DNA of 53,689 nucleotides from Burkholderia sp. E7m39 (GCA_001319865.1 BBSL01000271.1:1-53689); one strand, 5' to 3'; shown: positions 44,004 to 53,605, counted from the first letter of the stretch. Notes: generated by a model not told the origin, from the sequence alone. Translations and numbers: made by a program.

Positions 44004-44693
44004 TCAGTATTCCTGGTCCGCGTCGGCGTTCCAGTGATAGAGCGTGCGTGCCGAAGCAATGCGCTTGAACGCGCGCGGATCGTGCTTCAGGCCTGCTGCG
44101 TCGAGTAGCGAGGCAACCGCCGTGAAGTCCGCATCCGTCATCGCTTCGAACTGCGCATCCGCGCCGAGCGATTTCACATCGCCCTTCACGTACAGCACCG
44201 CTTCGTAGAGCGAGTCGCCGAGTGCGTCGCCTGCATCGCCGCAGATCACCATGCGGCCCGCCTGCGCCATGAACGCCGAAAAGCTCCCCACCGATCCACC
44301 GACGACGATATCGCCGCCCTTCAGCGAAATGCCGCAACGCAAACCCGCATCGCCGTCGATCACGAGCAGCCCGCCATGCGCGGATGCACCCGCGCCATTC
44401 GACGCGAAGCCCTTCACATGCACCTTGCCGCTCATCATGTTTTCGGCGACGCCCGTACCCGCGCTGCCTTCGATCACGATGTTCGCGTGCTTGTTCATAC
44501 CGCCCGCGTAGTAGCCCGCGTGGCCGTCGATCGTGATCGTCACGTCGGCATCGACGCCCACCGCAATGTTGTGCGCGCCGTTCGGCGAGGTCACGGTGAT
44601 CTGCTGGCCTTTGAGCGCAGCGGCATCGCCGTGCAGATACTGGTTCACTTCCCTGACCGATCCGCGCTCAAGGTCGAATGTCACGCTTTCCAT
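44004..44693 (-). CDS. glxC: GXGXG-motif glutamate synthase-like subunit (GlxC type)
   Basis: A 229-residue right-handed beta-helix protein with the repeated G-x-x-G-x-x-x-G pattern of the glutamate synthase alpha C-terminal domain (GHAGYYAGGMNKHANIVIEG, GTGVAENMMSGKVHVKG, GGLLVIDGDAGLRCGISLKG). It overlaps the GlxB stop by 13 nt and is followed 23 nt later by GlxD. GGAG precedes ATG 44693. It is the structural middle piece of the split enzyme; in MgsABC it is the B subunit. Confidence 0.88.
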   Translation of the reverse strand: MESVTFDLERGSVREVNQYLHGDAAALKGQQITVTSPNGAHNIAVGVDADVTITIDGHAGYYAGGMNKHANIVIEGSAGTGVAENMMSGKVHVKGFASNGAGASAHGGLLVIDGDAGLRCGISLKGGDIVVGGSVGSFSAFMAQAGRMVICGDAGDALGDSLYEAVLYVKGDVKSLGADAQFEAMTDADFTAVASLLDAAGLKHDPRAFKRIASARTLYHWNADADQEY

Positions 44694-45589
44694 ACATACA
44701 TCTCCTCGGGTGCGGGTTCGAATACTTTCGCGTTCTTGATGTCGGGCAGATGCGCGAGCGAGCGGAACTCGGACGCGATCGCCACGTAGTCGTCGTTCTC
44801 GGCGACGACGGCGGGCTTGCACGCGAACGGATCGCGAATCAGCGCGAGTTCCGTGGTCGTGCCCATCAGGAACGTGTAGAAGCCGTCGAGTTCTTCGAAC
44901 CCCTTCTGCAACGCTTCCGGCAATGCATCGCCTTCACGCAGACGCCATTCGAGAAAGCGGCAAGCGGCTTCGGTATCGTTGTCGGTATCAAAGTGAATGC
45001 CTTGCGGCTCCAGCTTGCGACGCACGCCATAGGGATTCGACAGAGAGCCGTTGTGCACGAGACAGAAGTCTTCGCCCGCCGTGAACGGGTGCGCGCGATC
45101 CGGCGTCACAGCCGATTCCGTCGCCATGCGCGTGTGGCCAACCAGATGCGAGCCCTTCAGGTTCGCAAAGCCGTAGCGGTCCGCGACCTGCGCGGGTGTG
45201 CCGATGTCCTTGTAGAGATCGATCGAACGTCCGGTCGACAGCAGATACAGCTTCGGATAATGCTCGCGCAGCCAGCTCTTTACGTTTTCCGCATTGCCTT
45301 GCAGCGTCAGCACGGCATGATTGCCCTTCGCGTCGATGCGCGCCGTCACGTCCATCGCGGCATTCAACGCGTCGAGCAGCGGCGTCCATGCAAAACGATC
45401 GCCTTCTTCCGTGAAGCCCGCGTACAGGCTCAGCTTGCGCTGGCTCGCATCGACTGCCTTGCCGAACACAGCAAGACCCGCCGAATCCGGACCGCGCTCC
45501 GTCATGCCGATCAGCATCGGCACCATCAGTTCGCCGAGCCGTTCGCGTAGTGCCGGTGTCTTCACCAGCAGACCTACGATTCCACACAT
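44681..45589 (-). CDS. glxB: Class II glutamine amidotransferase (GlxB type)
   Basis: A 302-residue Ntn-type amidotransferase. MCGIVGLL exposes Cys2 as nucleophile after Met removal. ERGPDSAGLAVFG, VGHTRMATESAVTPDRAHPF and LVHNGSLSNP are the standard glutaminase motifs, and NDTEAACRFLEWRL follows. It releases ammonia from glutamine or a glutamylamide for the GlxCD partners. In MgsA the same domain acts with gamma-glutamylmethylamide-derived methylamine. GAGGAGG lies 7 nt before ATG 45589. It lies 20 nt after the glutamine synthetase gene. Confidence 0.9.
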   Translation of the reverse strand: MCGIVGLLVKTPALRERLGELMVPMLIGMTERGPDSAGLAVFGKAVDASQRKLSLYAGFTEEGDRFAWTPLLDALNAAMDVTARIDAKGNHAVLTLQGNAENVKSWLREHYPKLYLLSTGRSIDLYKDIGTPAQVADRYGFANLKGSHLVGHTRMATESAVTPDRAHPFTAGEDFCLVHNGSLSNPYGVRRKLEPQGIHFDTDNDTEAACRFLEWRLREGDALPEALQKGFEELDGFYTFLMGTTTELALIRDPFACKPAVVAENDDYVAIASEFRSLAHLPDIKNAKVFEPAPEEMYVWKA

Positions 45590-45609
45590 ATTCTTCCTCC
45601 TCGTGATGC

Positions 45610-46998
45610 TTAGAAAAATTCGAGGTAGCTTTTCAGCTCCCAGTCCGAGACGTGACGCATGTATTCGAGCCATTCCATGCGCTTCAATTTGAGGAACTCG
45701 TCGGCAACGGGACCGAGCGCGTCGCAGATCAACCGATCTGATTCGAGTGCGTCGAGTGCCTGTTCGAGGTTCTGCGGCAGCACGCCAATCTGGCGTTCCT
45801 GCAATTGTTGCGGCGACCACGTGTAGAGGTTGTCGTTAGCAGGCTGACCCGGCGACAGTTCGCGTTCGATGCCATCCAGCCCCGCCGCGATCACGGCCGC
45901 TGTCGCGAGATACGGGTTACACGAGCCATCGGGCAGACGCAGTTCGATGCGCTCGCCTGGCATGCGCACCATCGTCGAGCGGTTGTTGTCCCCGTAGCTG
46001 ACATAGGCAGGCGCCCACGTCGCACCCGTCAGCGAGCGGCCCACCACGAGGCGCTTGTATGAATTGACGGTCGGATTGCACAGCGCCGCCAGCGCGGGCG
46101 CATGCGCGAGCAGACCCGCCGTGAACTGATAGCCGAGCCTCGACAGCCCCATGCCGAGCGGATCGTTCTTGTCGGCAAACAGATTGCGCTCGCCATCGCC
46201 GATCGACATATGCATGTGCATGCCGTTGCCCGGGCGGTTCGCGAACGGCTTCGGCATGAACGAGCAGATCATGCCGAGTTCGTTAGCGATCTCGGAGGCG
46301 GCCATTTTGAAGAACACGTAGTGATCGCACGACGTCAGGCAATCGGTGTACGTGTAGTTGATTTCGAACTGGCCGTTCGCGTCTTCGTGATCGATCTGAT
46401 ACACGTCAATGCCCACATCGCGCATCGATTCAGTGAGCTTTTCCAGGAAGGCACGCGTGCGCGACAGCCCCTTGTAGTCGTAGCACGGCTTGGCCAGCGT
46501 ATCGCTCGGGTCGCACGGTTCGAGCACGCCCGACGCCGAGCGGCGCAGCAGCGAGAACTCAGGTTCGAGGCCGGTAAAAAGCGTCCAGTTGCGCTCGGTC
46601 ATGCGCGCGACCTGCTTCTTCAGCGTCACGCGCGAATCGTAAGTCCACGGTTTGCCATCCACATGCCCGTCGCAAACGATGCGCGCCAGGCCCGTTTGCC
46701 ACGGCATCGGCGTGAGCGTCGACAGATCGCCGACAGCCATGAAGTCGGGACCGTTCGGCTCGATGCCGACGCCCCAGATCGCGAAACCCGCGAATCCCGC
46801 GCCCGCCTTCAGCACGCTCTTCAGATGCGCAACGGGCACCGACTTCGCTTTCGCCACGCCGTGAATATCGACGAATTGCGCCAGCACGTATTTCACGCCC
46901 TGCTGTGAAAGCCAGGCTTGCGCGTCTTCCGCCGTCTCGAAGCGCGGCACGCTTCCTAGCTCGTTGACGGGCAGCTTGCTCGCGTCGTTCAGGTTCAT
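45610..46998 (-). CDS. glnT: Type III glutamine synthetase-like ligase (GlnT / gamma-glutamylmethylamide synthetase type)
   Basis: A 462-residue ligase with [20 protein letters not shown] (beta-grasp), LEPEFSLL (metal-binding Glu), [36 protein letters not shown] (substrate and metal His) and [20 protein letters not shown]. GlnT and GmaS are close relatives: one makes glutamine, the other gamma-glutamylmethylamide. The gene order GlnT-GlxB-GlxC-GlxD is that of gmaS-mgsABC-like loci. AAGGAGTGG precedes ATG 46998. A divergent XRE-cupin regulator and a dyad lie upstream. Confidence 0.9.
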   Translation of the reverse strand: MNLNDASKLPVNELGSVPRFETAEDAQAWLSQQGVKYVLAQFVDIHGVAKAKSVPVAHLKSVLKAGAGFAGFAIWGVGIEPNGPDFMAVGDLSTLTPMPWQTGLARIVCDGHVDGKPWTYDSRVTLKKQVARMTERNWTLFTGLEPEFSLLRRSASGVLEPCDPSDTLAKPCYDYKGLSRTRAFLEKLTESMRDVGIDVYQIDHEDANGQFEINYTYTDCLTSCDHYVFFKMAASEIANELGMICSFMPKPFANRPGNGMHMHMSIGDGERNLFADKNDPLGMGLSRLGYQFTAGLLAHAPALAALCNPTVNSYKRLVVGRSLTGATWAPAYVSYGDNNRSTMVRMPGERIELRLPDGSCNPYLATAAVIAAGLDGIERELSPGQPANDNLYTWSPQQLQERQIGVLPQNLEQALDALESDRLICDALGPVADEFLKLKRMEWLEYMRHVSDWELKSYLEFF

Positions 46999-47129
46999 CG
47001 CCACTCCTTGCAACAACATCCTTCGCTGGTTTGAAAAAGCCACGCGACCTGCGCATGACCCGGCTGCACGAGCATGCCGCGACGCCATCGGCGCACTGCA
47101 GGCATGTCCGCATGTTCGCGGTGGAATTT

Positions 47130-47145
47130 ATTGTTATGCAACAAT
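47130..47145. promoter_or_regulatory. ATTGTT-N4-AACAAT dyad between glnT and the XRE-cupin gene
   Basis: A perfect 6-bp-arm inverted repeat, 132 nt upstream of glnT and 101 nt upstream of the divergent regulator. Such AT-rich dyads suit PuuR-like XRE-cupin regulators that control gamma-glutamylation loci. A half copy, TTATGCAAC, recurs after the regulator's stop at 47872-47880. It is likely the shared operator of both promoters. Confidence 0.6.
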
Positions 47146-47245
47146 GATTCCCCACCTGAAACCTATCGGGCGCGACTGAGCCTTCCCTTCGATACATGGC
47201 GCAACGTCGCGATCTGCTAACCTTGCCTTTTCATCGAGGCCAACC

Positions 47246-47848
47246 ATGCAAAACGGGGACGACAGCAAATCACCGCTCGAACGTTATCTCGGCTCGACGA
47301 TCCGCGAGTTGCGCCAGTCACATGGACTGACCATCGCGCAGGTCGCCGAGCAGGCCGGTATCAGCCGCGGAATGCTTTCGAAAATCGAAAACGCGCAGAC
47401 TTCCACCGGACTCGACGTACTCAACCGCATTGCGCAGGCCTTGGGCGTGTCGATGTCGACGCTGTTCCGCAACTTCGACGTACCGCAGGGTGGCGCCCAA
47501 CTCGTCAAGAAGGGCGCTGGAATGGAGGTCGTCCGCAAGGGCACGAAACGCGGCCACACCTACCATCTGCTCGCCTACGACCAGGGACCGCGCAAACTCT
47601 TCGAGCCGTTCCTGATCACGATGGAAGACGAGGCAGAACGCTTCCCCGTGTTCGAACACCCCGGCACCGAATTCATCCATATGCTCAAGGGCGTGATCGA
47701 GTACCGCCACGGCCAGCAAACCTACATCCTGCATCCGGGCGACACGCTCACCTTCCGGGGCGACGTACCGCATGGTCCCGAACGGCTGATCAAGACGCCA
47801 ATCCAGTTCCTGTCGATCTTCGTCTACTCCCAGCCTGCCGCCGAGTGA
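47246..47848 (+). CDS. XRE-family regulator with C-terminal cupin (PuuR-like)
   Basis: A 200-residue protein: an HTH_3 domain at about 14-70 (IRELRQSHGLTIAQVAEQAG, SRGMLSKIENAQTST) and a cupin at about 115-195 (FEHPGTEFIHMLKGVIEYRH, LHPGDTLTFRGDVPHGPERL). Proteins of this build sense small carboxylates or amines in the cupin. The gene is divergent from glnT, and PuuR controls the gamma-glutamylputrescine pathway that also starts with a glutamine-synthetase-like ligase, so local control of glnT-glxBCD is likely. GAGG lies just upstream of ATG 47246. Confidence 0.88.
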   Translation: MQNGDDSKSPLERYLGSTIRELRQSHGLTIAQVAEQAGISRGMLSKIENAQTSTGLDVLNRIAQALGVSMSTLFRNFDVPQGGAQLVKKGAGMEVVRKGTKRGHTYHLLAYDQGPRKLFEPFLITMEDEAERFPVFEHPGTEFIHMLKGVIEYRHGQQTYILHPGDTLTFRGDVPHGPERLIKTPIQFLSIFVYSQPAAE

Positions 47849-48056
47849 ACTGCACCTGCTTCGTCCTTCTTTATGCAACGTCCATGCCATGTTTATTAAA
47901 GGGAATCAAAAGTTCCTGCGAATAAACACCGGCGGCGCATTGAGGCATTCGGCTCCGTTCGACATCGTTTGCACTACCACTGCGCCTGCCTGACCGCGGT
48001 GCGGCCGAATCGTGAATCTGGTGCGCATCTGCACTGACACGGTAAGGCCGGTTACG

Positions 48057-48071
48057 ACGCTGTATCAGCGT
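48057..48071. terminator. Small hairpin between convergent genes
   Basis: ACGCTG-TAT-CAGCGT forms a 6-bp stem 3 nt before the N-formylglutamate amidohydrolase stop, followed on the plus strand by TGCTTATAA. It sits where the plus-strand regulator and minus-strand amidohydrolase transcripts meet. It is short and lacks a true T-run, so termination is uncertain. Confidence 0.3.
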
Positions 48072-48074
48072 TGC

Positions 48075-48872
48075 TTATAAAGTCTGCAACGCTCCCAGCG
48101 CGCCTTCGATCATCGCGCGCACCACAGGCTGCACGCGTTCGGCGCCCCGTGGTTCATATGCGAAGGGCGCTTCTTCACTCATATAAGTGGACTGGCACAT
48201 CTCCAACTGGATCGCGTGGATGCCGTCGCGTGGCGAACCGAAATGACGCGTGATATAGCCGCCTTTGAAGCGGCCATTCGCGATCCACGTAAAGTCACTT
48301 CGCGCCGCCGCCGATTGCGCCGCTGCCTGCAAAGCGGGCGCTGCCGTGCGGCCGTCCTGCGTGCCGAGGTTCAGATCCGGCAGCTTGCCGTCGAACAGAC
48401 GCGGCAACACGCTCGCAATCGAATGCGCTTCCCAAAGCAGCACATTCGCGTGCCGTTCACGCAGACGCGCGAGTTCCGCGCGCAGCGTGTCGTGATACGG
48501 AGCCCAGAACTGTGCAACGCGCCGCTGTTTTTCATCCGCGTCCGGCTCGCAGCCCGCGCGATAAACTGGCTCACCGCGAAACGTCTCGGTCGGGCAGAGG
48601 CCTGTCGTGGTTTGCCCCGGATACAGACTCTCGTCGTTCGACGGGCGGTTCAGATCGATCACGTATCGCGACACGTTCGCGCCGAGCAAAGTCGCGCCCA
48701 ACTCCTTCGACACAAAATCGTAGAGACGGTCGAGATGCCAGTCCGTGTCCACGAAGGTCAGCGCTTTGTCGGTATAGAGATGCTGCATCGCCGGCGGAAT
48801 GCTATGCCCCAGGTGCGGAATCGAAACCAGCAGCGGTGCATCGCCCCGTTGCAACGTGTACAGCTCATTCAT
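48075..48872 (-). CDS. N-formylglutamate amidohydrolase-family protein (HutG-like)
   Basis: A 265-residue protein: LVSIPHLGHSIPPAM (metal His), VDTDWHLDRLYDF (metal Asp/His), SRYVIDLNRPSNDESLYPGQ, YHDTLRAELARLRERHANVLLWEAHSI, GGYITRHFGSP and HAIQLEMCQSTYM. It is a full-length member of the zinc-dependent N-formylglutamate deformylase family. That activity ends one branch of histidine breakdown, but hutH, hutU and hutI are absent here, so the substrate may be another N-acyl glutamate. ATG 48872 has GGAG 7-8 nt upstream. It lies 20 nt after the LysR stop, in the same transcript. Confidence 0.88.
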   Translation of the reverse strand: MNELYTLQRGDAPLLVSIPHLGHSIPPAMQHLYTDKALTFVDTDWHLDRLYDFVSKELGATLLGANVSRYVIDLNRPSNDESLYPGQTTTGLCPTETFRGEPVYRAGCEPDADEKQRRVAQFWAPYHDTLRAELARLRERHANVLLWEAHSIASVLPRLFDGKLPDLNLGTQDGRTAAPALQAAAQSAAARSDFTWIANGRFKGGYITRHFGSPRDGIHAIQLEMCQSTYMSEEAPFAYEPRGAERVQPVVRAMIEGALGALQTL

Positions 48873-48892
48873 TGGCATCACTCCATGAAGAA

Positions 48893-49858
48893 TCAGCGCA
48901 GCGCGTCGTCGGGCAGTTGCGGCAACGCGCGCGCGAGCGCCGGTTGGATCGAACGGTCGATCACGGCGCGCGTCAACGTGACGATTTCACCAGCGAAGTC
49001 ATCCCATTCGCCCTGCCGGTGCAGTACAAAAAAATCACGCCGGCCGAGGCGCCCTGACGGCAGCGGCAACACGGCTATCTCGTCGAGATAATGACGGGCT
49101 TGCCACAAGCACAGCGGCGTCGAGAGCGCGAAGCCGAGGCGCGCCGCCACGAGGCTCAGCAGCGGATCGGTGGCATCGAATTCATAACGGCGCGGACTGT
49201 CGATACCCAGATGCCGCGCAAATCGCTCCACCTGCTGGCCAATCACCGAGCGCGCCGTGTAACGGATCAGCGGCAGTTCGGCGGCCAGCGTGCGCCAGTC
49301 GATCTGCGCGCGGCCCGCGATATGACTGCGCGCCACCACCGCCACGAACGCCTCCGAAAACAGCGGCACTTCGACGATCCGCGCATCGTTGAGCGTCGTC
49401 TGCGTGCACACGGCGATATCGAGTTCGCGGTCGTGCAACTGCTTCGACAAGCCCGGCGTGAGTCCCGACCACAACGAAATCTGCCGCGTCGAATTGGACA
49501 CCGCACGAATCAGTTCAGGACCGACCGTCGCTGCAAACGAATCGACGCAGCCAAGCCGCACGGGCAGCTTCCCCGCATTGGACGCATCGCCGATCCGCGT
49601 GGTCACCATCTGCGCATGCTCCAGCAGCGGCCCCGCCAGTTCGAGCAGCGCACGGCCCGCGATATTCGGGCGCGGCGGGCGGCTGTCGCGGTCGAACAGC
49701 GTCATGCCCTGCTCACGCTCCAGCGCCGATACGGCCTGGCTGATCGCGCTCTGGCTCACGCCGAGCTGCTTCGCCGCACCCGTCATCGAGCCCGTCTCGC
49801 ACACGGCGACGAAAGCCTGCAGCGCGCGCAGATCGATTGGCGTTTGGGTTCGTCTCAT
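48893..49858 (-). CDS. LysR-family regulator
   Basis: A 321-residue LysR protein with HTH at about 7-65 (TGSMTGAAKQLGVSQSAISQ) and ligand domain 90-300. It is transcribed away from the FAD-dehydrogenase/ETF operon and together with the amidohydrolase gene, the classic divergent arrangement for control of the 50041 operon. ATG 49858 is favoured because TGGAG lies upstream; the frame continues to 49936. The shared promoter region is 49859-50040. Confidence 0.88.
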   Translation of the reverse strand: MRRTQTPIDLRALQAFVAVCETGSMTGAAKQLGVSQSAISQAVSALEREQGMTLFDRDSRPPRPNIAGRALLELAGPLLEHAQMVTTRIGDASNAGKLPVRLGCVDSFAATVGPELIRAVSNSTRQISLWSGLTPGLSKQLHDRELDIAVCTQTTLNDARIVEVPLFSEAFVAVVARSHIAGRAQIDWRTLAAELPLIRYTARSVIGQQVERFARHLGIDSPRRYEFDATDPLLSLVAARLGFALSTPLCLWQARHYLDEIAVLPLPSGRLGRRDFFVLHRQGEWDDFAGEIVTLTRAVIDRSIQPALARALPQLPDDALR

Positions 49859-50040
49859 CCTGACTCCAGTGTCGTCGAGGGCCGGCACGCGCCGCCCGGC
49901 GACGACGCATGGTGACCCTTCAAAAACGTCCCGCACTCACGATGAGCGTTTTCGGGCACGCAGCATAAGTTTGCCTAATACAAAATTCGCGCGCGCTTTG
50001 GCTTTCTAGAATCGGCTCCATTGCCCTTCCAGAGGTCTAC

Positions 50041-51228
50041 ATGAGCCACTATGACTTTGTCGTGATCGGCGCCGGCGTGATCGGCGCGTCGGTCGCCCAC
50101 CATCTCGCCGCAATTGGCGCGAAAAGCGTGCTCGTGCTCGAGCGCGGCACGATCGGCGCGGGCACGACGTCGCAATCGTCGGGATTGCTGCGCACGCACT
50201 ATTCCGTGCGCCAGAACGTCGAGCTGGCGCGTTCGTCGTGGTGGGCGTTCAACAATTTCGCCGAATACGTCGGCGACGACGAAGCGTCGTGTGGCCTCGT
50301 CAAATGCGGCTACATGATCTGCGCGCCCGAAGGCGACAAGCTCGATCCGCTGCGCGCATCGCTCGATGCACAGCGCGACATGGGTATCGAAGTGCAGTTG
50401 CTTGGCCGCGATGAAGCGCGCGAGCGTCTGCCCATCGCCAGCTTCGACGACGCCGCCCTGATCGGCTACGAACCCGAAGCCGGTTTCGCCGATGCGTATC
50501 TGGTCGCGACCAGCTTCGCCAGATCGGCACGCCGCCGCGGAGTGAAGATCATCGAAGGCGCGACGGTGACGGGCGTGATCCGCGAAGGACGGCGCGTGGT
50601 CGGCGTCGAAACCAGCGCGGGCAACTTCAGTTGCGGCACGTTGATCAGCACGCAGAACATCTGGACGCCCGAACTGGCCGGTTGGATCGGCGTGTCGCTG
50701 CCCGTCAAGCCGGAGCGCCACACCGTCCTCGCGCTCGAATGCGACGAAGGTGCGTACACGTTCAAGATGCCCGCGTTCAAGGATCTCGGCTCGCCCGGCA
50801 TGCTGTATTTCCGCAGCTACGGTGGCAGTCAGATGCTCGTCTCCGAAGGCGTGGTGGGCGAGACGCTGAATGCGCCGGAGACAGAACAGGGCGACATCTC
50901 GCTCGACTACGTCGCGGAAGTCGGTGCGCAGGTCGCCGAGCGTTTTCCTGCTTATGAAACGGCGGGACTCGCATCGTCGTGGACAGGTGTGTATGACGTC
51001 ACGCCGGACTGGAATCCGGTGCTCGGTAAGGTTGGCGATGTCGAAGGGCTGGTGGTCGGCTTTGGCTTCTCGGGGCACGGTTTCAAGCTGTCGCCCGGCA
51101 TCGGCAAGCTGCTTGCCCAGCATGCGCTCGGCCAGCCAACGGATGTCTCGCTCGCGCCCTACGCGCTCGACCGCTTCTCGACGGGCGCATTGCTCGTCGG
51201 AAAGTATGGTTCGGGCGCCGTGTCCTGA
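50041..51228 (+). CDS. FAD-dependent amine/amino-acid dehydrogenase (sarcosine-oxidase-beta/DAO family)
   Basis: A 395-residue DAO-family flavoprotein: FVVIGAGVIGASVAHHLA (FAD Rossmann, 6-23), TTSQSSGLLRTHYSV, EPEAGFADAYLVATSFARSA, WTGVYDVTPDWNPVLG and VVGFGFSGHGFKLSPGIGKL. Family members oxidise secondary or N-methyl amino acids such as sarcosine, N-methylglutamate and proline analogues. EtfB and EtfA follow at once, so this enzyme is probably a dehydrogenase passing electrons to ETF and not an oxygen-using oxidase. It lacks the cysteine for covalent flavin typical of monomeric sarcosine oxidase as far as I can see. Start has AGAGG upstream. Confidence 0.87.
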   Translation: MSHYDFVVIGAGVIGASVAHHLAAIGAKSVLVLERGTIGAGTTSQSSGLLRTHYSVRQNVELARSSWWAFNNFAEYVGDDEASCGLVKCGYMICAPEGDKLDPLRASLDAQRDMGIEVQLLGRDEARERLPIASFDDAALIGYEPEAGFADAYLVATSFARSARRRGVKIIEGATVTGVIREGRRVVGVETSAGNFSCGTLISTQNIWTPELAGWIGVSLPVKPERHTVLALECDEGAYTFKMPAFKDLGSPGMLYFRSYGGSQMLVSEGVVGETLNAPETEQGDISLDYVAEVGAQVAERFPAYETAGLASSWTGVYDVTPDWNPVLGKVGDVEGLVVGFGFSGHGFKLSPGIGKLLAQHALGQPTDVSLAPYALDRFSTGALLVGKYGSGAVS

Positions 51229-51243
51229 TTCGTGGAGTCCGTC

Positions 51244-52026
51244 ATGACCATCAAGATTCTGGTTCCTGTCAAACGCGTCGTCGATCCGAATGTGCGTGTG
51301 CGCGTCAGCGCAACCGGCTCGATCGATACCAACGGCTTGAAGATGTCGCTCAATCCGTTCGACGAATGCGCCGTTGAAAAGGCGCTGCAACTCAAGGAAA
51401 CGGGACACGCTACCCATGTAACCGTCCTCACCTGCGGACAGGCGAACTGTCAGGACGTGCTGCGCACCGCGCTCGCAATGGGCGCCGACGAGGCCGTACT
51501 GATCGATACTGGCGAAGACACCGCGACACTCGATTCGCTGGCGGTCGCACGTCTGCTACACGCGTACCTGTCGGCGCACGAAGGATACGGTCTCGTGCTA
51601 TGCGGCAAGCAGGCCATCGATGACGACACGGGCGGCGTCGCCGCGATGCTCGCGGGCCTGCTCGACTGGCCGCAAGCGCTCGACGCGAGCGCGATCGACG
51701 CGGCCGCAAATGGCTGGCGCGTGACCTGCGGCGACGATGTGGGCACGGCGACGTGGCGTCTCGACGGCGCCGCCGTCGTCAGCGCGGACCTGCGGCTTGC
51801 CGAACCTCGGCGTGTGACCCTGCCGAGCATCGTCAAGGCGAAACAGAAGCCGCTCAAGACGATCGATGCGGGCGTCTTCAACGTGGAGCTCGCGCCCCGA
51901 ACACGCGTCGTCGGTTTGAGCGATCCGCCTGCGCGGCAGGCGGGCATCAAGGTCGCGGATACGGCCGCCTTGATCGATGCGATCGCAGCGCAGCGTGTGT
52001 TCGAACAAACAGGAGTGGCAGCATGA
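51244..52026 (+). CDS. etfB: Electron transfer flavoprotein beta subunit
   Basis: A 260-residue EtfB: ILVPVKRVVDPNVRV, LNPFDECAVEKALQLKE, GADEAVLID, LCGKQAIDDDTGGVAAMLA (AMP-binding loop), LPSIVKAKQKPLKTI. ATG 51244 is chosen over the in-frame GTG at 51232 because GGAG at 51234-51237 then serves as ribosome site. It overlaps etfA by ATGA. EtfAB takes electrons from the upstream flavodehydrogenase. Confidence 0.92.
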   Translation: MTIKILVPVKRVVDPNVRVRVSATGSIDTNGLKMSLNPFDECAVEKALQLKETGHATHVTVLTCGQANCQDVLRTALAMGADEAVLIDTGEDTATLDSLAVARLLHAYLSAHEGYGLVLCGKQAIDDDTGGVAAMLAGLLDWPQALDASAIDAAANGWRVTCGDDVGTATWRLDGAAVVSADLRLAEPRRVTLPSIVKAKQKPLKTIDAGVFNVELAPRTRVVGLSDPPARQAGIKVADTAALIDAIAAQRVFEQTGVAA

Positions 52027-52958
52027 GATCGCTCGTTCTGGTGGATATCGACAACGGCGTCGTCAGCGACGCGAGCCTGCGCGTGATCGGCGCGGCGCTG
52101 CGGATCGGCAAGCCTGTCGATCTGCTCGCCTTCGACGCCGACGCTGCACAAACAGCCGCGCAGATTGCGGGCATCGGACAGGTGCTTCTGGCGGCGTTCG
52201 ATACCGCGCCGACGGCTGAGTCCCTCGCTGCCGTGCTGCAAGGTGTTTCTGTTTCGGCAAACTATGCGTTGATCGCCGCCGCGCATCGCGCGCTGGCTCG
52301 TGGCGCGTTTCCGCGCGCAGCGGCGCGTGCGGGTAGCGCGTTTCTCGCGGACGTCACGGGTGTATCCGGCGATGGCCGCTTCGTGCGCTGCCTGTATGCA
52401 GGCAGCGTCGTGGCGAACGTCGCAAGCGAAGGCGCGCTGACGTTCGCGACGTTTCGCGCATCGTCGTTTGCGCCGGTTGCGCGCGAGGGCGGAAAGGCCA
52501 CCATCGTGACGCTCGAAGCACCGAAAGTCTTCGGCAACACGACGCTGATCGAGCGTCATGCGACGCAGCAGGCGGGACAGGATCTGTCGAGCGCGCGTGT
52601 CGTCGTGGCAGGCGGTCGCGGACTCGCATCGAAGGAGAACATGCAGCGGCTCAGCGAACTGGCGGACAACATGGGCGCCGCGCTCGGCGCGTCGCGCGCC
52701 GCCGTCGATGCCGGCTACGCGCCTAACGCTGCGCAGGTCGGACAGACGGGCAAGACAGTCGCGCCCGATGTCTATCTGGCCTTCGGCATCTCCGGCGCGA
52801 TCCAGCATCTGGCGGGCATGAAGGATTCGAAGCTGATCGTCGCCGTCAACAAGGACCCGGATGCGCCGATCTTTTCGGTCGCGGATGTCGGGCTCGTTGG
52901 CGATCTGTTCGAGACGGTCAGCGGACTCGAAGCGCGCGTCGCAGCGAGGAGCGCATGA
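52023..52958 (+). CDS. etfA: Electron transfer flavoprotein alpha subunit
   Basis: A 311-residue EtfA with N-terminal domain ([20 protein letters not shown]), [26 protein letters not shown] in the FAD domain, [40 protein letters not shown] and [19 protein letters not shown] 52023 overlaps the etfB stop. With EtfB it forms the soluble FAD/AMP heterodimer that docks on ETF-ubiquinone oxidoreductase, whose gene begins at 53606. Confidence 0.92.
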   Translation: MRSLVLVDIDNGVVSDASLRVIGAALRIGKPVDLLAFDADAAQTAAQIAGIGQVLLAAFDTAPTAESLAAVLQGVSVSANYALIAAAHRALARGAFPRAAARAGSAFLADVTGVSGDGRFVRCLYAGSVVANVASEGALTFATFRASSFAPVAREGGKATIVTLEAPKVFGNTTLIERHATQQAGQDLSSARVVVAGGRGLASKENMQRLSELADNMGAALGASRAAVDAGYAPNAAQVGQTGKTVAPDVYLAFGISGAIQHLAGMKDSKLIVAVNKDPDAPIFSVADVGLVGDLFETVSGLEARVAARSA

Positions 52959-53602
52959 TGATCGACGCACTGTCGCGTGAACGTGTGTCTGTGCGGCGTC
53001 TTGGAACCACGGCGCTGCCTTCGCATCAGTCAATTCATTTCTTCGATTGCTCGAAGCTCGCGCCCGAGCCATGGGCGAACGGCGGCGGCACGACCCGCAC
53101 GGTCGCGCTGCAATCCGCCGACGATCACGCGATGGACTGGCGCGTCAGTATCGCGACGCTCAATGGATCGTCGAAGTTTTCGCTGTTTACCGGGCTCGAT
53201 CGCACGCTCGTCTTGCTCGATGAAGGCACTGTGGATCTGCATTCGCAGGACGGCGAGTCGGTCGCCCGGCCTTTTCAGCCGGTGCAGTTTTCCGGTGATC
53301 TGTTGATGTGGGCGAGCATGTCCGTGCAGCCCTTGAACGTGCTTAACGTGATGACACGTCGTGGCGCGTTTCAGGCTGCGGTGAGCGTCGCGACCCATTC
53401 GCTGCGTGTCACGCCGGCGTCGACTCAGATCGTGCTTTGCGTTGCGGGCGAATGGCGCGTCGGTAGCTCGCTGCTCAACAGCGTGTCCCTACAGCCGATG
53501 ACGGGCATCTGGTTCGAAGGCCGGCGTGAAGAGATCGACCTGCACGCGGTCGGGCTGGGCGCCCGCCTGGTTTCGATCGCGATTGCGGGCGTGGAGCGTT
53601 GA
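52955..53602 (+). CDS. HutD/Ves-family cupin protein
   Basis: A 215-residue protein with the HutD pattern: [14 protein letters not shown] near 46-59, [23 protein letters not shown], a cupin-like run and FSGDL. HutD accompanies histidine utilisation genes in proteobacteria as a supposed regulator of flux, with no known catalytic role. Here it is in an ETF operon, not with hutHUI, and overlaps the etfA stop by 4 nt. With the HutG-like protein nearby, it hints at a histidine-derived or N-formyl/N-methyl glutamate substrate. Confidence 0.82.
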   Translation: MMIDALSRERVSVRRLGTTALPSHQSIHFFDCSKLAPEPWANGGGTTRTVALQSADDHAMDWRVSIATLNGSSKFSLFTGLDRTLVLLDEGTVDLHSQDGESVARPFQPVQFSGDLLMWASMSVQPLNVLNVMTRRGAFQAAVSVATHSLRVTPASTQIVLCVAGEWRVGSSLLNSVSLQPMTGIWFEGRREEIDLHAVGLGARLVSIAIAGVER

Positions 53603-53605
53603 TCG

